A stretch of 64,000 nucleotides of DNA, taken from assembly GCA_030704615.1 (NCBI GenBank), contig CM060731.1:49563241-49627240 (forward strand). Reading direction: 5' to 3'. The translations under genes and the position numbers were made by a program. The number at the start of each line of letters is the position of its first letter. The stretch's first letter is position 1. Positions 53,531 to 64,000 of this stretch are shown in pieces. A model generated the notes under the pieces. That model saw only the letters and a program-made list of their open reading frames with translations. It had not been told where the DNA came from and made no database searches. The DNA is from Takakia lepidozioides (taxonomy: Eukaryota > Streptophyta > Takakiopsida > Takakiales > Takakiaceae).

Positions 53531-53906
53531 ACCTTATGATTGTGCAATTGAGATGCAAGAAAGAGCTCAACCACCATTCGGCCCGATCTACAATTTATCT
53601 CAGACGGAGCTGGCTGTTTTACGCGAATACATTAATGATCGACTTTAGAGGAGCTTACAACCTTGTACGAATAAGAGAATGAGACGAATAGAAGACTACT
53701 TTTCGCACAAGGTACGGACATTTCGAATACAATGGTATGCCTTGGACGACATTTTAATATTTTCACAGAATGAAGAAGAACACGGTCGCCATATACGCCT
53801 TGTCCTTGATAAATTGAGGGAAAAAGGACTATATGCCAAGTTGAAAAAATGTCTTTTCCACCAATCTGAAATCGAATTTTTGGGCTACATTATTTCCGAC
53901 AAATGA
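53531..53906 (+). pseudogene. Element C reverse transcriptase remnant
   Basis: Continues element C from 28430: PYDCAIEM, PPFGPIYNLSQTELAVLREYI, then, after a stop and a large internal deletion, the active-site part [16 protein letters not shown] and [19 protein letters not shown]. RNase H is mostly missing. Confidence 0.85.
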
Positions 53907-54082
53907 GTCTTTATGGATCAGAAGAAAATACAAACCATCATTTTCGGCTTCAACAAAACAATGGAATTGATATCCATGGACTATTGGTGGCCGTAGATGT
54001 GGAAACTCGTGAAAGAATTTATAAAATCTTGCGACACGTGTGCTAGAGCGAAGGGACCAAGACATCGACCTTACGGCCTTCT

Positions 54083-55160
54083 TCAACCATTACCCATTCC
54101 CAAAGGCCTATGATCGTCCGTGTCTATGGACTTTATTACGGACCTTCCAATTTCCAAGACCACCGATTCAATCCTTGTTATTGTAGATCGTTTTACGAAG
54201 ATGAGACATTTCATTCCATATAATAAGACGGTTACCGACGAGGAAACTGCAAGACTCTTCCTCAATAATATCTACCGCATTCATGGACTCCCGAATGATA
54301 TCGTATCTGATCGAGGACCACATTTCATATCAAATTTCTGGAGGGGATTATTTCATATATTAGATACTAAGATCAACCTCTCTACAACTAATCATCCACA
54401 GACTGATGATGGTCAAACCGAACGTGTAAACCACATTTTGGAGCAGTATCTTCGCTGTACAATAAATTATTACCAAGATAATTGGACGGACCTTCTGTCA
54501 TTGGCTGAGTTTGCCTACAACAACACTATACATTCTTTGACCAAACAAACTCCATTTTTCTCCAATTATGGTCATCATCCTCGAGCAAACCCTTTCCACA
54601 TGAAGACTGTTGGAAGCCCTACTGCAGAAAACCTTGCTACTCATCTTGCTATGATTCACAAGGAGCTTACATTCCACCTCGCAGAAGCTCAAAATAATAC
54701 AAGAAGTATGCAGATCAACGTCGCCAACTCCAACCCCAGTTCAAGGTCGGAGATCGTTTGTGGCTTCTTCGACGGAACATACAAACCTCGCGACCATCAA
54801 GGAAGTTGGATTATCAACACCTGGGACCATTCAAAATTATTCGACAAATAAATCCGATCAGTTTTCGGCTTGAACTCCCACGAAGTATGCGCATTCATCC
54901 AGTCTTTCATGTTTCATTATTGGAGTTGTATCATTCATCAAATATTCCAGGGAGAGTCTCCGTACCACCTCCACCAATTGAAGTCAATCAGAAAATTGAG
55001 TATGAAGTCGACGAAGTCCTAGATTTTTGCATCAAGTATAAACGTCTTGAGTATTTCTTACATTGGAAAGGCTACGACATCAGCGAACGAACGTGAGAAC
55101 CTTCATCCAACCTCGCCAATGCATCTGACAAAGGCCAAGAGTTTCATCAACGATATCCAG
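54083..55160 (+). pseudogene. Element C integrase with chromodomain
   Basis: Integrase core at 54120-54720: Asp in SMDFITDLP, Asp in IVSDRGPHFISNFW, Glu in DGQTERVNHILEQ, then FAYNNTIHSLTKQTPFF. The zinc-finger CDTCARAK lies just upstream. A frameshift near 54760 leads to the C-terminal part (FHVSLLELYHSS) and a chromodomain (YEVDEVLDFCIKYKRLEYFL, then HWKGY), cut by a TGA in its last helix. This is a chromovirus of the Tekay/CRM type in the broad sense. Not functional. Confidence 0.88.
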
Positions 55161-55793
55161 CTAAGCCCCGAGCTACACGTCAATAAGACGTCACAATGAT
55201 GATGTCAGCCAAGTTAGCTTCAAGATAAAGACTCCACATTCAATGTACCTTATACACGCTAAGGAGGGAGGAGCACCACACATCAGTATATATAGCTACA
55301 ATTGCAGCACTTGCAGCACTCTTGCATCTTGTATTGGCAGTATGGAGTCACAGGAACCAGATGGAGTTGTCGCTTACCCAGCTACCAGATCAGCCGTTCC
55401 GACTCTCACAACCTTCAACATCACGCCGACGCTCTCGAGACGATGGGCCACCAATGCGATGCGTACTTCATCGTCTAGACCCCGTACGACGGCAAGTGGA
55501 GCCTACTCGAAGTCTGATAATTCTATTGGAGGTTGAGGCTTCGGACCTAGAGGGCAACGAAATCATGTTTGAAGGCAGCTTCGAAAATCAGAATGTTCAA
55601 ATCACTGCGTGGTCCCAAGTTCAAGGTGTTGGACACTATCGATAGTTGCAGGGACCTATAAATCATTTGAGTCAAGAACGAAGAGCCGAATACTTGGCGA
55701 GTACCATTCGCCGGATTTTGGATTTTCTCCAATTCTAAGCAAGTCCAAGATTTTACCGTTCCTCGAGAAACTCGGTGCTAGATGAGGGGGTGA
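55161..55793 (+). other. Element C region between integrase and 3' LTR
   Basis: Contains TATATATAGC at about 55289 and a short frame from 55342 (MESQEPDGVVAYPATRS) that may be a displaced piece of a gag or leader. A polypurine tract GATGAGGGGGTGA ends at 55793. Confidence 0.4.
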
Positions 55794-56362
55794 TGTCACG
55801 GACATAGCCCAGAGGAACTTACCAGGAGTAAATACCAAAAGTTATCAAGTTATCATGTTATCGGAAGTTATCATGACTTACCATGATTTACCATGATTTA
55901 CCATTACTTACCATGTTACCGGGAGTTTATCAAATTACCAAGAGTAACTTAGGAAACTCCTCATGAAGCTTCCTTTGGAGGAAACTTCTCCATCAAGAAA
56001 CCTCCATAGGGGAAGCTTTTTAGGAGACTTCTTAGTAGCCAGTATATATAGGAGGCGAGACTGGACACTCTTCAGTCTCGCCAACACCAGTTCAAGCTAC
56101 TCTTGTTTCTAATTCCTAGTACTCCAGTCCAGTTCCCAGTACTCTAGCCCAGTTTCCAGTATCTGGTACTCTAGTCCAGTTTCCAGCATTCCAGTATTCA
56201 AGTCGTGTTCCATTATCTTGTACTCTTGTTCATTGTTATAAAGATCGTCTTGATTCCTATTTATTCATCGTGCATACGGCCACGCCGACCTTGACTTCTT
56301 GTCTAGTCTTTACCTCTAGTCTAATCTCTTGTTTGTGTTCAATCATGTTTTTGTCCTTGACA
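55794..56362 (+). mobile_element. Element C, 3' LTR
   Basis: 569 bp, TGTCACGGACATAG to CCTTGACA. A TATATATAGGAGG at about 56042 is a likely promoter. It is followed by the duplication CTAGG. Confidence 0.88.
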
Positions 56363-56367
56363 CTAGG

Positions 56368-57133
56368 AAGCAAATTCAACAGTAGTAGAGAGGGGGGGGG
56401 GAGGTGAAGGGAGAGAGCCCCAATCGCAATAAAACCCCAGTATCGTTCTCCTAACCCTGGTGGATAGAGTGCAGTCGGTCAGGCAATGTTCAATTGACTA
56501 TGGCTGGGCCTAGTACAGATTGCATGCGGAATTATTGAGCTGAGTGGCTGCATTGACAGGCAATATTCTGTGGGCCAGCTTCCATAAAAAACTAGAGATC
56601 TTAGCTGCTCTCTGTTTTTTCCAGATGTCTTTCCACATCCGGTCCCGTTGAGCTTGTGTGAGGTTTAGTTGCCCCCATTTTGTGGTCCACTTAGCTAGGA
56701 AGGATCTGGGTGAAGGGAGAGTTTGCTCTCATTTTGGTTATATTTTGAGTTTGGTCCCGTTTTTTGTTTTTTCTTGTATATTAATCTCATGTTTTTTTTA
56801 CCTTTATTGCACTTCAACCTATCTTTTGGCCAAACTGGCCTAACTCACCCTCCATCCCCTGGACTTAACGGATAATTTTATTGGCATGAATGGTTGCTCA
56901 CACAAACACAACATCCCAAACAAAATGAAATCTTTACGAAAAATAATATAATAATATAATATTTGGCCCTACCCCCAGGCAGGACTGCGAAGAACTTTTC
57001 AAGGAGCTTACACTCCCTCCCCTGTGACCCAGTGTCACCCCCATTGGAGTTACACTCCCTGTCACTTTGGAGAGGAGGTGGAAATGACTTGATATGTTGG
57101 AAACCAGCATGTCATCGAGATCGCAGGTGTGCA
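56368..57133. other. No gene seen
   Basis: Host side of element C's insertion. Contains a G10 run at about 56392 and AT-rich stretches. No domain or repeat relation to the rest of the window was recognised, and it does not continue element D. Confidence 0.4.
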
Positions 57134-57137
57134 TTAA

Positions 57138-58008
57138 CCCTTAAATGACGACGCGACCTGAATCAGGTTGGGTCATTTTTCATCCATCCTGTAACTTCTT
57201 TGGATGAAGTCTGATTTCATTCATCCCTGAACAAAAAATGTAGCGCGGAAAATTCCCTGTCCGCTCTAATTTAGAACGGGCAGAAACAGTAAAAACTCTG
57301 CCGTCTAGAATTTTCTAAGTTGAGAGGGGGGGGGGGGTGAATAAAAATGCCGGCGGTGTTGACCCTGCTGATGTGGCAGGCTCGAAGGCCCAGTGGGCTA
57401 GATTTGCCGGCGTGGGATTCCACCCTGTGAAATATGCGATGCCTGGAGTTGATTTCATGAGGGCCCGCGGAGTTTTTGGCATAATCCAAAAAACATTTCA
57501 CCACTGTCTCTCCATTGCTGCAGAGCAGAACCTCACAGTAGGAATTATGTTTCCGAAAAAGAAAGAAAGTATCCGATGGGCCAGATTGCAAAGTAGTGTA
57601 CAAGAAATGCATTTTTACCCCCCCCCCCCCCCCCCCCCCAATTTGACATACAAAGGACGCTCAATATATTTTGGGGGGATTGGCTACAAATTCCTGCATC
57701 CATGGTGTGAGTGCCCAAGAACGTGACTATGTAGGGCATTCCCAAATGAAAAATAAAAAAACCCCCATTCGCCAAAGCTTTTTTTTTGGGTAGAATTGGT
57801 GGGCATGTGAAAAAACAACATCACCATTTTCATATAATCTACCAATTGCAACGGTGAAACTCTCTGAAAATTCATGGGCAGATGGATGTGGTAGGTAGGA
57901 ACATTTCTCTAAGGTCCATTTCTATGGATGATTCAGGGCAGGAAGTCATCCATCCCACTATGTATGCTTTTTGGGTTGGCCCACCAAAACTGTGGTCGGG
58001 GTTAAGGG
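57138..58008. mobile_element. piggyBac-like non-autonomous element
   Basis: Flanked by TTAA on both sides (57134-57137; 58009-58012), with ends CCCTTAA and, inverted, TTAAGGG. TTAA targets with CCY..-type ends are the hallmark of piggyBac elements. Length 871 bp; it contains G12 (57326-57337) and C22 (57618-57639) runs and no transposase. A 130-codon open frame at 57337-57726 is not recognised and partly encodes the C run. Confidence 0.4.
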
Positions 58009-58019
58009 TTAAGTTCTTA

Positions 58020-58394
58020 GAGCATCCCCACCCTTGAGCCCGAAAAAATCCTTGTAATGCCAAAGATAGTGTCATCGATTCAGGGCCTGCTGGGTTCTGT
58101 GGCGCGGCAGCCCGACTCGCTTGTCCCTGAATCGCCCACACTATCCCCCCTCGCCTCCCATTGGCAGGAAGGGGCGAGGTCTCCACCAAGAAGCTGATAG
58201 GCACGCGCTTGGTCACGTTGACTTGGATTCAGGGTCGTTCTGTGCACTGAATACGGCGCTCGGTTCAGTGCACTGAACGATATTCAGTGCCCGCTTTTCA
58301 TGGGATATAGGGTTTAGTGCATGGGTGGGGACGTGTTCCCGCCCAGCATACCCTCGTATTCCGTTGGCTTGTTGGGTTCAGTGTAGGGTGGGGA
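58020..58394. mobile_element. MITE truncated by element F
   Basis: Begins GAGCATCCCCACCC after TTA at 58017-58019, and near 58383-58394 has the inverted GGGTGGGGA, directly followed by element F's LTR. The AGCATCCCCACC-type end resembles plant Harbinger/hAT MITEs. Internal self-complementary stretches (TTCAGTGCACTGAA) occur near 58265. No coding capacity. Confidence 0.45.
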
Positions 58395-59334
58395 TGTTAG
58401 AGGACTGTCTGGGACTTAGACACTTATACGGGATCTTTAGGGTACCCTTAATTTTTGCACAGACTGAGACCAACAGGAGCCTTAGGGGTGACAGCAGCGC
58501 ACTTTAGAAGGGGGTTACACAGCCCGTCACAGCCAACACAGCCCGACACAGCCCATCACAGCCAACACAGCCCGTCACAGCCGACACAGCCAGTAACAGC
58601 CCGACACAGCCAAACACAGTCGCACAGCCAGTCACAGCCCGACACAGCCGGTCACAACCCGTCACAGTTTCACACAGCCAGTCACAGCTTGACACAGCTG
58701 TCACGACCATAGGGAAAAGATAGCAGGACATGGAACGACTGTGGGGAACAACACCTGCGAAGGGAACATGTTAGTTCACGGACGACGGTTAGTGAGGGAA
58801 GCGGTTAAGAACAACGGATAGGAAGATAAAAGGAGGAGCAAGGACTGAAGGGGTGACTTCACGGAGGGACTTGGGGGTCATGCATGAGAGGGGATCGGGC
58901 GGAGAGCAAGAACGGAAGCAAAGATGGAGGAGGAGAGATGATTAGTAGATGCTTGTTATATGCAAAGCTGTAGTGATATTGTAGAGCAGATTAGAGACAC
59001 AATGGCTTCGGCCTGATACCTGATAAATCATAATCTGATACTTATACGATACAATCACACTGTGTAGAGAGATCTGAGTGAAGTTGTGGAATGAATGGAT
59101 GAGTTGATGGAATCCGATAGATTGATGAAGCAAACTGATACTTAATTATCAATAGTAAGGTAGCTAACATGAATGCGGAAAGGAAAACAAATAGGAAACA
59201 CCCCCATGATACACTAGCTGTAGGTCATGACTGATTGTTCTGAGCGGGCTGAGTACTTAGAGATTTCCAACTCTTCTATCTTGGAGTTTCCGCCTCGGAT
59301 AGCGAAGGGATGGGTGAGTAAAAGCCGCGCGACA
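58395..59334 (+). mobile_element. Element F, 5' LTR
   Basis: 940 bp, TGTTAGAGGACTG to GCCGCGCGACA, homologous to the LTRs of element A but with fewer CTGTG units and several indels. PBS TGGTGACCATACTGGGG begins at 59337. Confidence 0.92.
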
Positions 59335-59922
59335 TTTGGTGACCATACTGGGGAACTGAGTCATGAACAACCAGATGTGACAGGCATCTGGTGGGATCAT
59401 GGTGGTTGGACCATTAAAGAATTTGAAGTGAATCAAATTCCCTGTGGAACGAAGGAAGAAAGATTGTCCAAACAATTCTTTCAAAGGTTCTTGGAATTGC
59501 CAGACGATTGTAAAGAAAATATTCTTAAGCGAGTGCATGATGCTGATCCAGAATGGGGTCTGGAGAAAGGAGTGATAAAGATTTATCAGGTAGCCTGTAG
59601 AGGAAGAGCGCGTTGGTTACCAACGTTGGTTTATGTGATAGCATTGCTATCCATTAAGCGAGTAGAGTTTGAAGGCTGGGAAGAAAGAAAGGTGAATGTT
59701 TATACTCATATGCATGAAGAGCTTGTACTGGTAAAGAATTGGATTCCAAAGGATATTTTGTGGATCAAACTCACACCAAGAACAGCTTTTCAGACTTGTT
59801 TGCCATATGGTTATATGGTAACGGAGACTTCAAGTATAACCAAGGGTGCATTGAAGCTTGAAAGAAACCCAGGCATATACGAGAGATATTACAGAAGAGA
59901 GTTTTGGTTATTGCCACATTAA
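59227..59922 (+). CDS. ORF0, element F, starting inside the LTR
   Basis: 231 codons, collinear with element A's ORF0 without indels (MTDCSERAEYLEISNSSI, ending WLLPH). It likewise begins in the LTR and reads through the primer-binding site. Substitutions between A and F are few, and neither copy has a stop. It is followed by gag 26 bases later. Confidence 0.7.
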   Translation: MTDCSERAEYLEISNSSILEFPPRIAKGWVSKSRATFGDHTGELSHEQPDVTGIWWDHGGWTIKEFEVNQIPCGTKEERLSKQFFQRFLELPDDCKENILKRVHDADPEWGLEKGVIKIYQVACRGRARWLPTLVYVIALLSIKRVEFEGWEERKVNVYTHMHEELVLVKNWIPKDILWIKLTPRTAFQTCLPYGYMVTETSSITKGALKLERNPGIYERYYRREFWLLPH

Positions 59923-59947
59923 AAAGAAATGAAAGACATGGGACATG

Positions 59948-61154
59948 AGTGATGAAAGAGAAGATAGACGCCAGAGATATTCAGTAAAAAGAGAAATCTA
60001 TCTGAAAGCTAATTATCCATATCTTTGGGAGAGAGGAATAGACATAGGGGAATCATCTGGACCTCTCACCATTAAGATCAAAGAGTACATCACCCATACC
60101 GGAAGAACTAGAGTTGGATACCACTCCTTCTGTTTCTTTGCAAGAAAGATTAAGGGAATTGATACGAGAAGAAGATCAATCACGAGGTGAAAGATCTGAG
60201 GTACATCCCTGGATAAAAGATTTGACAGAAATCTTTGATAAGAGTTGGCATGGAACACCAAAAGCAGGAACTCCAGTTTCTGAAGCGGAAGGTGAAGAAG
60301 GAGGAGAGGATGTGGCAGAGCCAACGGAGAGTTCAGACTCTCCAACACCATTGCAGTTGAGTTACATGAGTGAAGAAGAAACCCAAGGACAGAACTTGGA
60401 AGATGAAAACAGGGAGAAGAAATTGGAAGAGTATGAAGAAGTAGACCCAACAGCTGAGGTTGAGACTACAACCAGGACATCCCAACCCGTTGGACCTGGA
60501 TCAAGTGGAGCACTTGGATCACAGGCCAACGAAGGTGTTGGCTCAGGGGGATCAGGCGAGCGGCCTGGATCTGGCTCCGGGGGGACAGGGAGTGTGGGAA
60601 GTAGTGCAACTGAAGCTGGGAATACTGTGAATATCGTGGGGCCAGTAGCAGGGAGTGCTCAAGGGCCACCACTTGGTGGAAGATCCACCACAAAAACAAC
60701 AGGTCCAGAAGGACCAGCACCAGCAAGGGTGCCAGCACCTGTCAGTGGGCAGAAGGTAGGGCCACAGATGGCGTTACAACCAACACGGGCAAAACCACCC
60801 TTTCCAATATATTCAGGAAAAAGGGATCCCGATGTACACATTAGCCAATTTGAGCACATGTGTATAGTGAACAATGAGAATGGCGATGATGCCAAGATGA
60901 GATTGTTTCCTTGTTCACTTATCAAGAAAGCAAGTGAATGGTATGCAAGATTCCCTGATAATCATTTCCTAACCTGGAATGGCTTGAATACAACATTTCG
61001 AAATAGGTTCAGAACAAGTAAAACTGAGGATGAAGTGTATGGAAGTTTACAACAGTTAAAGCAAAAGAAGCATGAAACTGTTGAGGAGTATATGGAAAAG
61101 ATGGAATTGATGATGAAAAAGCTGGCTGCAGTACCAGCACCCGGTTTACAATAG
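59948..61154 (+). pseudogene. Gag 5' part, element F
   Basis: Starts MSDEREDRRQRYS. A frameshift lies near 60066-60113 (the frame changes to DTTPSVSLQERL). Then comes an acidic, Gly/Ser-rich linker that is longer than in element A, and the gag core KPPFPIYSGKRDPDVHISQF, SEWYARFPDNHFL. A TAG near 61152-61154 replaces the Lys of LQKTWF. Confidence 0.85.
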
Positions 61155-61163
61155 ACTTGGTTT

Positions 61164-63287
61164 GTGAGTGGACTAAGACCAGAGTTGCAAAAGAAAGTGG
61201 ATATGTTACCCCATAATACAGTGGAGGAGGCATTTGAAACTGCAAACAAAATTGAGCAATTGGGAATGCTCAGGAGAGAGAAAAGGGATGATGCGGACTC
61301 TGAGGATGAGTCAGATGAAGAAGAAGAGCAAGAACTAAAAAGGAAGAGTAAGAGAAAGGAGAAGTTGAAGAGGGATAACTATGAAAAAAGATTGGAAGAA
61401 ATCTTGAAGAAGTATGCCACAGAGGCTGCAACACATTGGAGGAAGGGTGTATGGTGTGCAAAGTGCCAAAATGAAGGCCATACCACCACAGAATGCCACA
61501 TGAAGGAGAAACACTGTACTATCTGTAAAATGGATAACCATTCTACTGAGAATTGTTACTACAACAGAAGGACAGCTGCAAGAGAACCTAGGCAAGTAAG
61601 GGTGCATCAGGTGCAGCCCCAGCCAAGAAGAAACAATGATCAGGACCACTATGGTAGGTCTGGTGGTTATAACAATGGCATGGAAGGGAGAGGTAATTCA
61701 AGAGGAAATTACCAAGGGAATTCCAGAGGCAACTATCAGGGTAATCCAAGGGGGAATTACCAGCCCGGGAATCAGGATTATAGAAATAATCCAAGAACAG
61801 ACCAAGGGCGAGGACCCAATGGTGAAGAACTATGTTACTATTGTAATCAGCCAGGACATCGCAGGGCAGCCTGTTCATTCTGGATAAGACACCAGAATGA
61901 GATGAGAGCTCCTGTGAATGAGGGCCCAGTGGTGGCAGCTCACATGGTTAGGCCATGTGTTGTACCAGAAGTAAGTACAATGATAGTAACCAGAAGCAAA
62001 GCCAAACTAATACCTCCAGTAGCTGAGGAAGATGATGATAATGAAGATGGCAGTGATATGCGTGAAGATGAAGAGACTTGGAAAGATGAGAAGGAACTGC
62101 ACAAGGAAGTGGCAAATACCATAAGGGAAATGCAGAAGAGTACTGATATTCCTGTGGCAGATTCCTCTGATTCTCATGGAGAAGAAGAAGTGAGTGAGGA
62201 TGAAAGGAAGAAAGAAGATGCAGACATGCAAAGTAATGAAGAGACTTTGGCTGAAGTAATATGCCAGACCAAAGCAGAGATTACCATTGGACAACTATTG
62301 GCTGTGGCACCTTATTGTAGGCACAGGCTGTATCAAGCAATCAATCGAATTGCCCAGGAGACAGGAAACACAGACCTGAACAGCAAGGTGACCAGTTATA
62401 ATGTGAAGTCGGAAGGGCGAGAAACAGTCATGGACTTTGATGATTCTATGCCAGTAATCCAATTGAGAATTGGAAGCACAGAACTAACTGATGTACTGAT
62501 AGATGGAGGTTCTGGAGTAAATATCATGACAGACCAATTAAGAAAGAAGCTTGGTCTAAGTAACATGAAACCAGCCCCATTTACAGTAACAATGGCAGAT
62601 CAAAGAAGTGTACAGCCATTGGGATTAATAAGAAGAGTTAAGATACAGATACAGAAGATGATCTTTATGATCACAGTAACTGTGTTGAAGATGGATGAAG
62701 TCATGGAGGCTTACTCCTTATTATTGGGACGTCCGTGGCTGAAACAGGCCAGGGTATTCCATGACTGGAATTATCAGTTACTAACCGTGCATAATGGGAT
62801 ACACGAGATACAAATTACCACAAAGAAATCTAGTAGATTACCTGCTACAAGAAGACCTCGAGGAGTCAGAGAGTATGATTGGAAAGGAGGACTGGATGAG
62901 GAACAGGAAGCTACCCTATTTGCTGCACACCCAGAGTGGGAGCAGGTTGCAGAGATGCGGCTGGAAAGCCTAAGTTGTTTAAGAGGTATCTGCTGTGGTG
63001 TAGTGACAGCAACACCAACTGAAGAGGAAACCAGCAGTTACCCATCACATTTCTATGAAGAAAGAGAAGGAGAAATGGAAATCCTAGAGGAACCAGCCAC
63101 TGTGAGCTTACAGGATGAAGTGGTGACTGGTTGGACAATCACAGCTGATGAGCAGGTGAGGGAAGTGAATGTGGGAACTAAAGAGGAACCGAGGATGGTG
63201 AAAGTAGGAGCTGATTTGGAGCCGGAATTCTTTGAAGAAACTAAAAGCTTGTTCATCAAATACAAAGATGTATTTGCTTGAAGCTAT
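61164..63287 (+). CDS. Gag C-terminus, protease and start of RT, element F
   Basis: 705 codons to 63281, in one frame, where element A is interrupted twice. Zinc knuckles CAKCQNEGHTTTECH, CTICKMDNHSTENC and CYYCNQPGHRRAAC, then an acidic linker, protease (VLIDGGSGVNIM; YSLLLGRPWLKQA) and the RT entry (FIKYKDVFA). A TGA at 63279-63281 replaces the Trp codon of FAWSY, just before the gap. It shows that gag and pol are translated as one polyprotein in this family. Confidence 0.88.
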
Positions 63288-63787
63288 NNNNNNNNNNNNN
63301 NNNNNNNNNNNNNNNNNNNNNNNNNNNNNNNNNNNNNNNNNNNNNNNNNNNNNNNNNNNNNNNNNNNNNNNNNNNNNNNNNNNNNNNNNNNNNNNNNNNN
63401 NNNNNNNNNNNNNNNNNNNNNNNNNNNNNNNNNNNNNNNNNNNNNNNNNNNNNNNNNNNNNNNNNNNNNNNNNNNNNNNNNNNNNNNNNNNNNNNNNNNN
63501 NNNNNNNNNNNNNNNNNNNNNNNNNNNNNNNNNNNNNNNNNNNNNNNNNNNNNNNNNNNNNNNNNNNNNNNNNNNNNNNNNNNNNNNNNNNNNNNNNNNN
63601 NNNNNNNNNNNNNNNNNNNNNNNNNNNNNNNNNNNNNNNNNNNNNNNNNNNNNNNNNNNNNNNNNNNNNNNNNNNNNNNNNNNNNNNNNNNNNNNNNNNN
63701 NNNNNNNNNNNNNNNNNNNNNNNNNNNNNNNNNNNNNNNNNNNNNNNNNNNNNNNNNNNNNNNNNNNNNNNNNNNNNNNNNNNNNNN
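63288..63787. other. Assembly gap (500 N)
   Basis: Placeholder gap. In element F it hides most of RT, RNase H and integrase. By comparison with element A about 2.5 kb should be here, so the true gap is longer than 500 bp or the copy is deleted. Confidence 0.97.
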
Positions 63788-64000
63788 TGGAAAGGACCTT
63801 ATGTCATACAAAAGATGTATGATAACAACACCGCCATGTTACAAACCATTAACAAAGAAATGCTGGGAAGAGTCAATGCCAATAAGTTAAAGGGATATAG
63901 TGGTATCCATGACAAACCATTGCAGCATGATTTGCATGTTGAAACGCAAGAGCAGTCACGGGCTGCGCCAGTGTTACCAACGGAGTATGGAGCACTTGTC
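63788..64000 (+). pseudogene. Integrase C-terminus, element F, partial
   Basis: Reads WKGPYVIQKMYDNNTAMLQT and continues to GYSGIHDKPLQHDLHVET and the window edge, matching element A's integrase at about residues 285-350. The upstream part is in the gap. Confidence 0.85.

Larger units (their letters stand above)
27712..56362 (+). mobile_element. Element C: chromovirus hosting elements B and A
   Basis: Outer element of the nest. It starts TGTCATGGACATAG at 27712 and ends CCTTGACA at 56362. The 5-bp duplication CTAGG (27707-27711 and 56363-56367) marks the insertion. Both LTRs share GACATAGCCC..GAACTTACCAGGAGTAAATACC. Internally it is decayed: the 5' LTR end, leader and gag are missing. Protease and RT start lie at 28012-28430, and RT, integrase and chromodomain follow at 53531-55160, after element B. 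Confidence 0.85.
58395..64000 (+). mobile_element. Element F: Gypsy element, same family as A, right end missing
   Basis: LTR, PBS, ORF0, gag, protease and RT start are present, then a 500-N gap and the integrase C-terminus up to the window edge. Its orientation is opposite to A. Divergence from A is low throughout. It inserted into the end of a MITE; the candidate duplication GGGGA (58390-58394) cannot be checked, because the other end is outside. Confidence 0.93.

Noticed and set aside
57545-57775. Gly-rich minus-strand ORF
   Set aside because: Its core is the translated C22 run; no other protein-like signal.
63232-63822. Open frames across the second gap
   Set aside because: They consist mainly of Ns.

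Overview
The window is eukaryotic, plant-lineage nuclear DNA made almost entirely of nested transposable elements. Evidence: Ty3/Gypsy retroelements with plant-type primer-binding sites, a CACTA (En/Spm) transposase remnant, spliceosomal GT-AG introns, an 18S rRNA/ITS1 fragment, and two 500-N assembly gaps. A Gypsy element carrying its own DNA cytosine methyltransferase points to a streptophyte (charophyte) alga, because retrotransposon-borne DNMTs are known from charophytes and dinoflagellates. That placement is an inference. I see no convincing complete host gene.

Layout. 1-3392: decayed Gypsy pol, broken by a block rich in TGCGACG palindromes. 3393-5441: gap, more of these palindromes and AT-rich DNA. 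5442-6391: CACTA transposase C-terminus, minus strand. 6393-24819: Gypsy element E, whose 5' LTR is split by a 14.7-kb TIR transposon (6793-21488). That transposon has a 10-bp target duplication, a MULE-like SWIM transposase (minus), a divergent ten-exon gene coding for a ParB-like domain plus a beta-class DNA methyltransferase-like domain (plus), and two arrays of a 20+ bp palindrome. 24820-25519: ITS1 and 18S rRNA 3' fragment (minus). 25520-27620: Gypsy element D, inserted in the 18S fragment.

27712-56362 is a three-level nest, each level supported by a target-site duplication. Element C is a chromovirus (TSD CTAGG). Element B (28430-53530, TSD ACCT/ACCTT) is inserted in C's reverse transcriptase. 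Element A (32853-45806, minus, TSD ACTGT) is inserted in B's gag. Element B encodes gag, protease, a DNMT, RT, RNase H and integrase, and ends in a PHD finger. Element A carries an intact 1158-codon extra ORF after integrase.

57138-58394 holds two small non-autonomous DNA elements: a piggyBac-like one with TTAA ends, and a MITE truncated by element F. 58395-64000 is element F, same family as A, running off the right edge through a gap.

How the parts may work together: three of these elements encode chromatin- or DNA-modifying modules (DNMT and PHD in B, chromodomain in C, ParB/methyltransferase-like protein in the TIR transposon). All show at least one stop or frameshift in the assembled sequence, but the methyltransferase ORF of B, the integrase and extra ORF of A, and most exons of the TIR transposon gene remain open.
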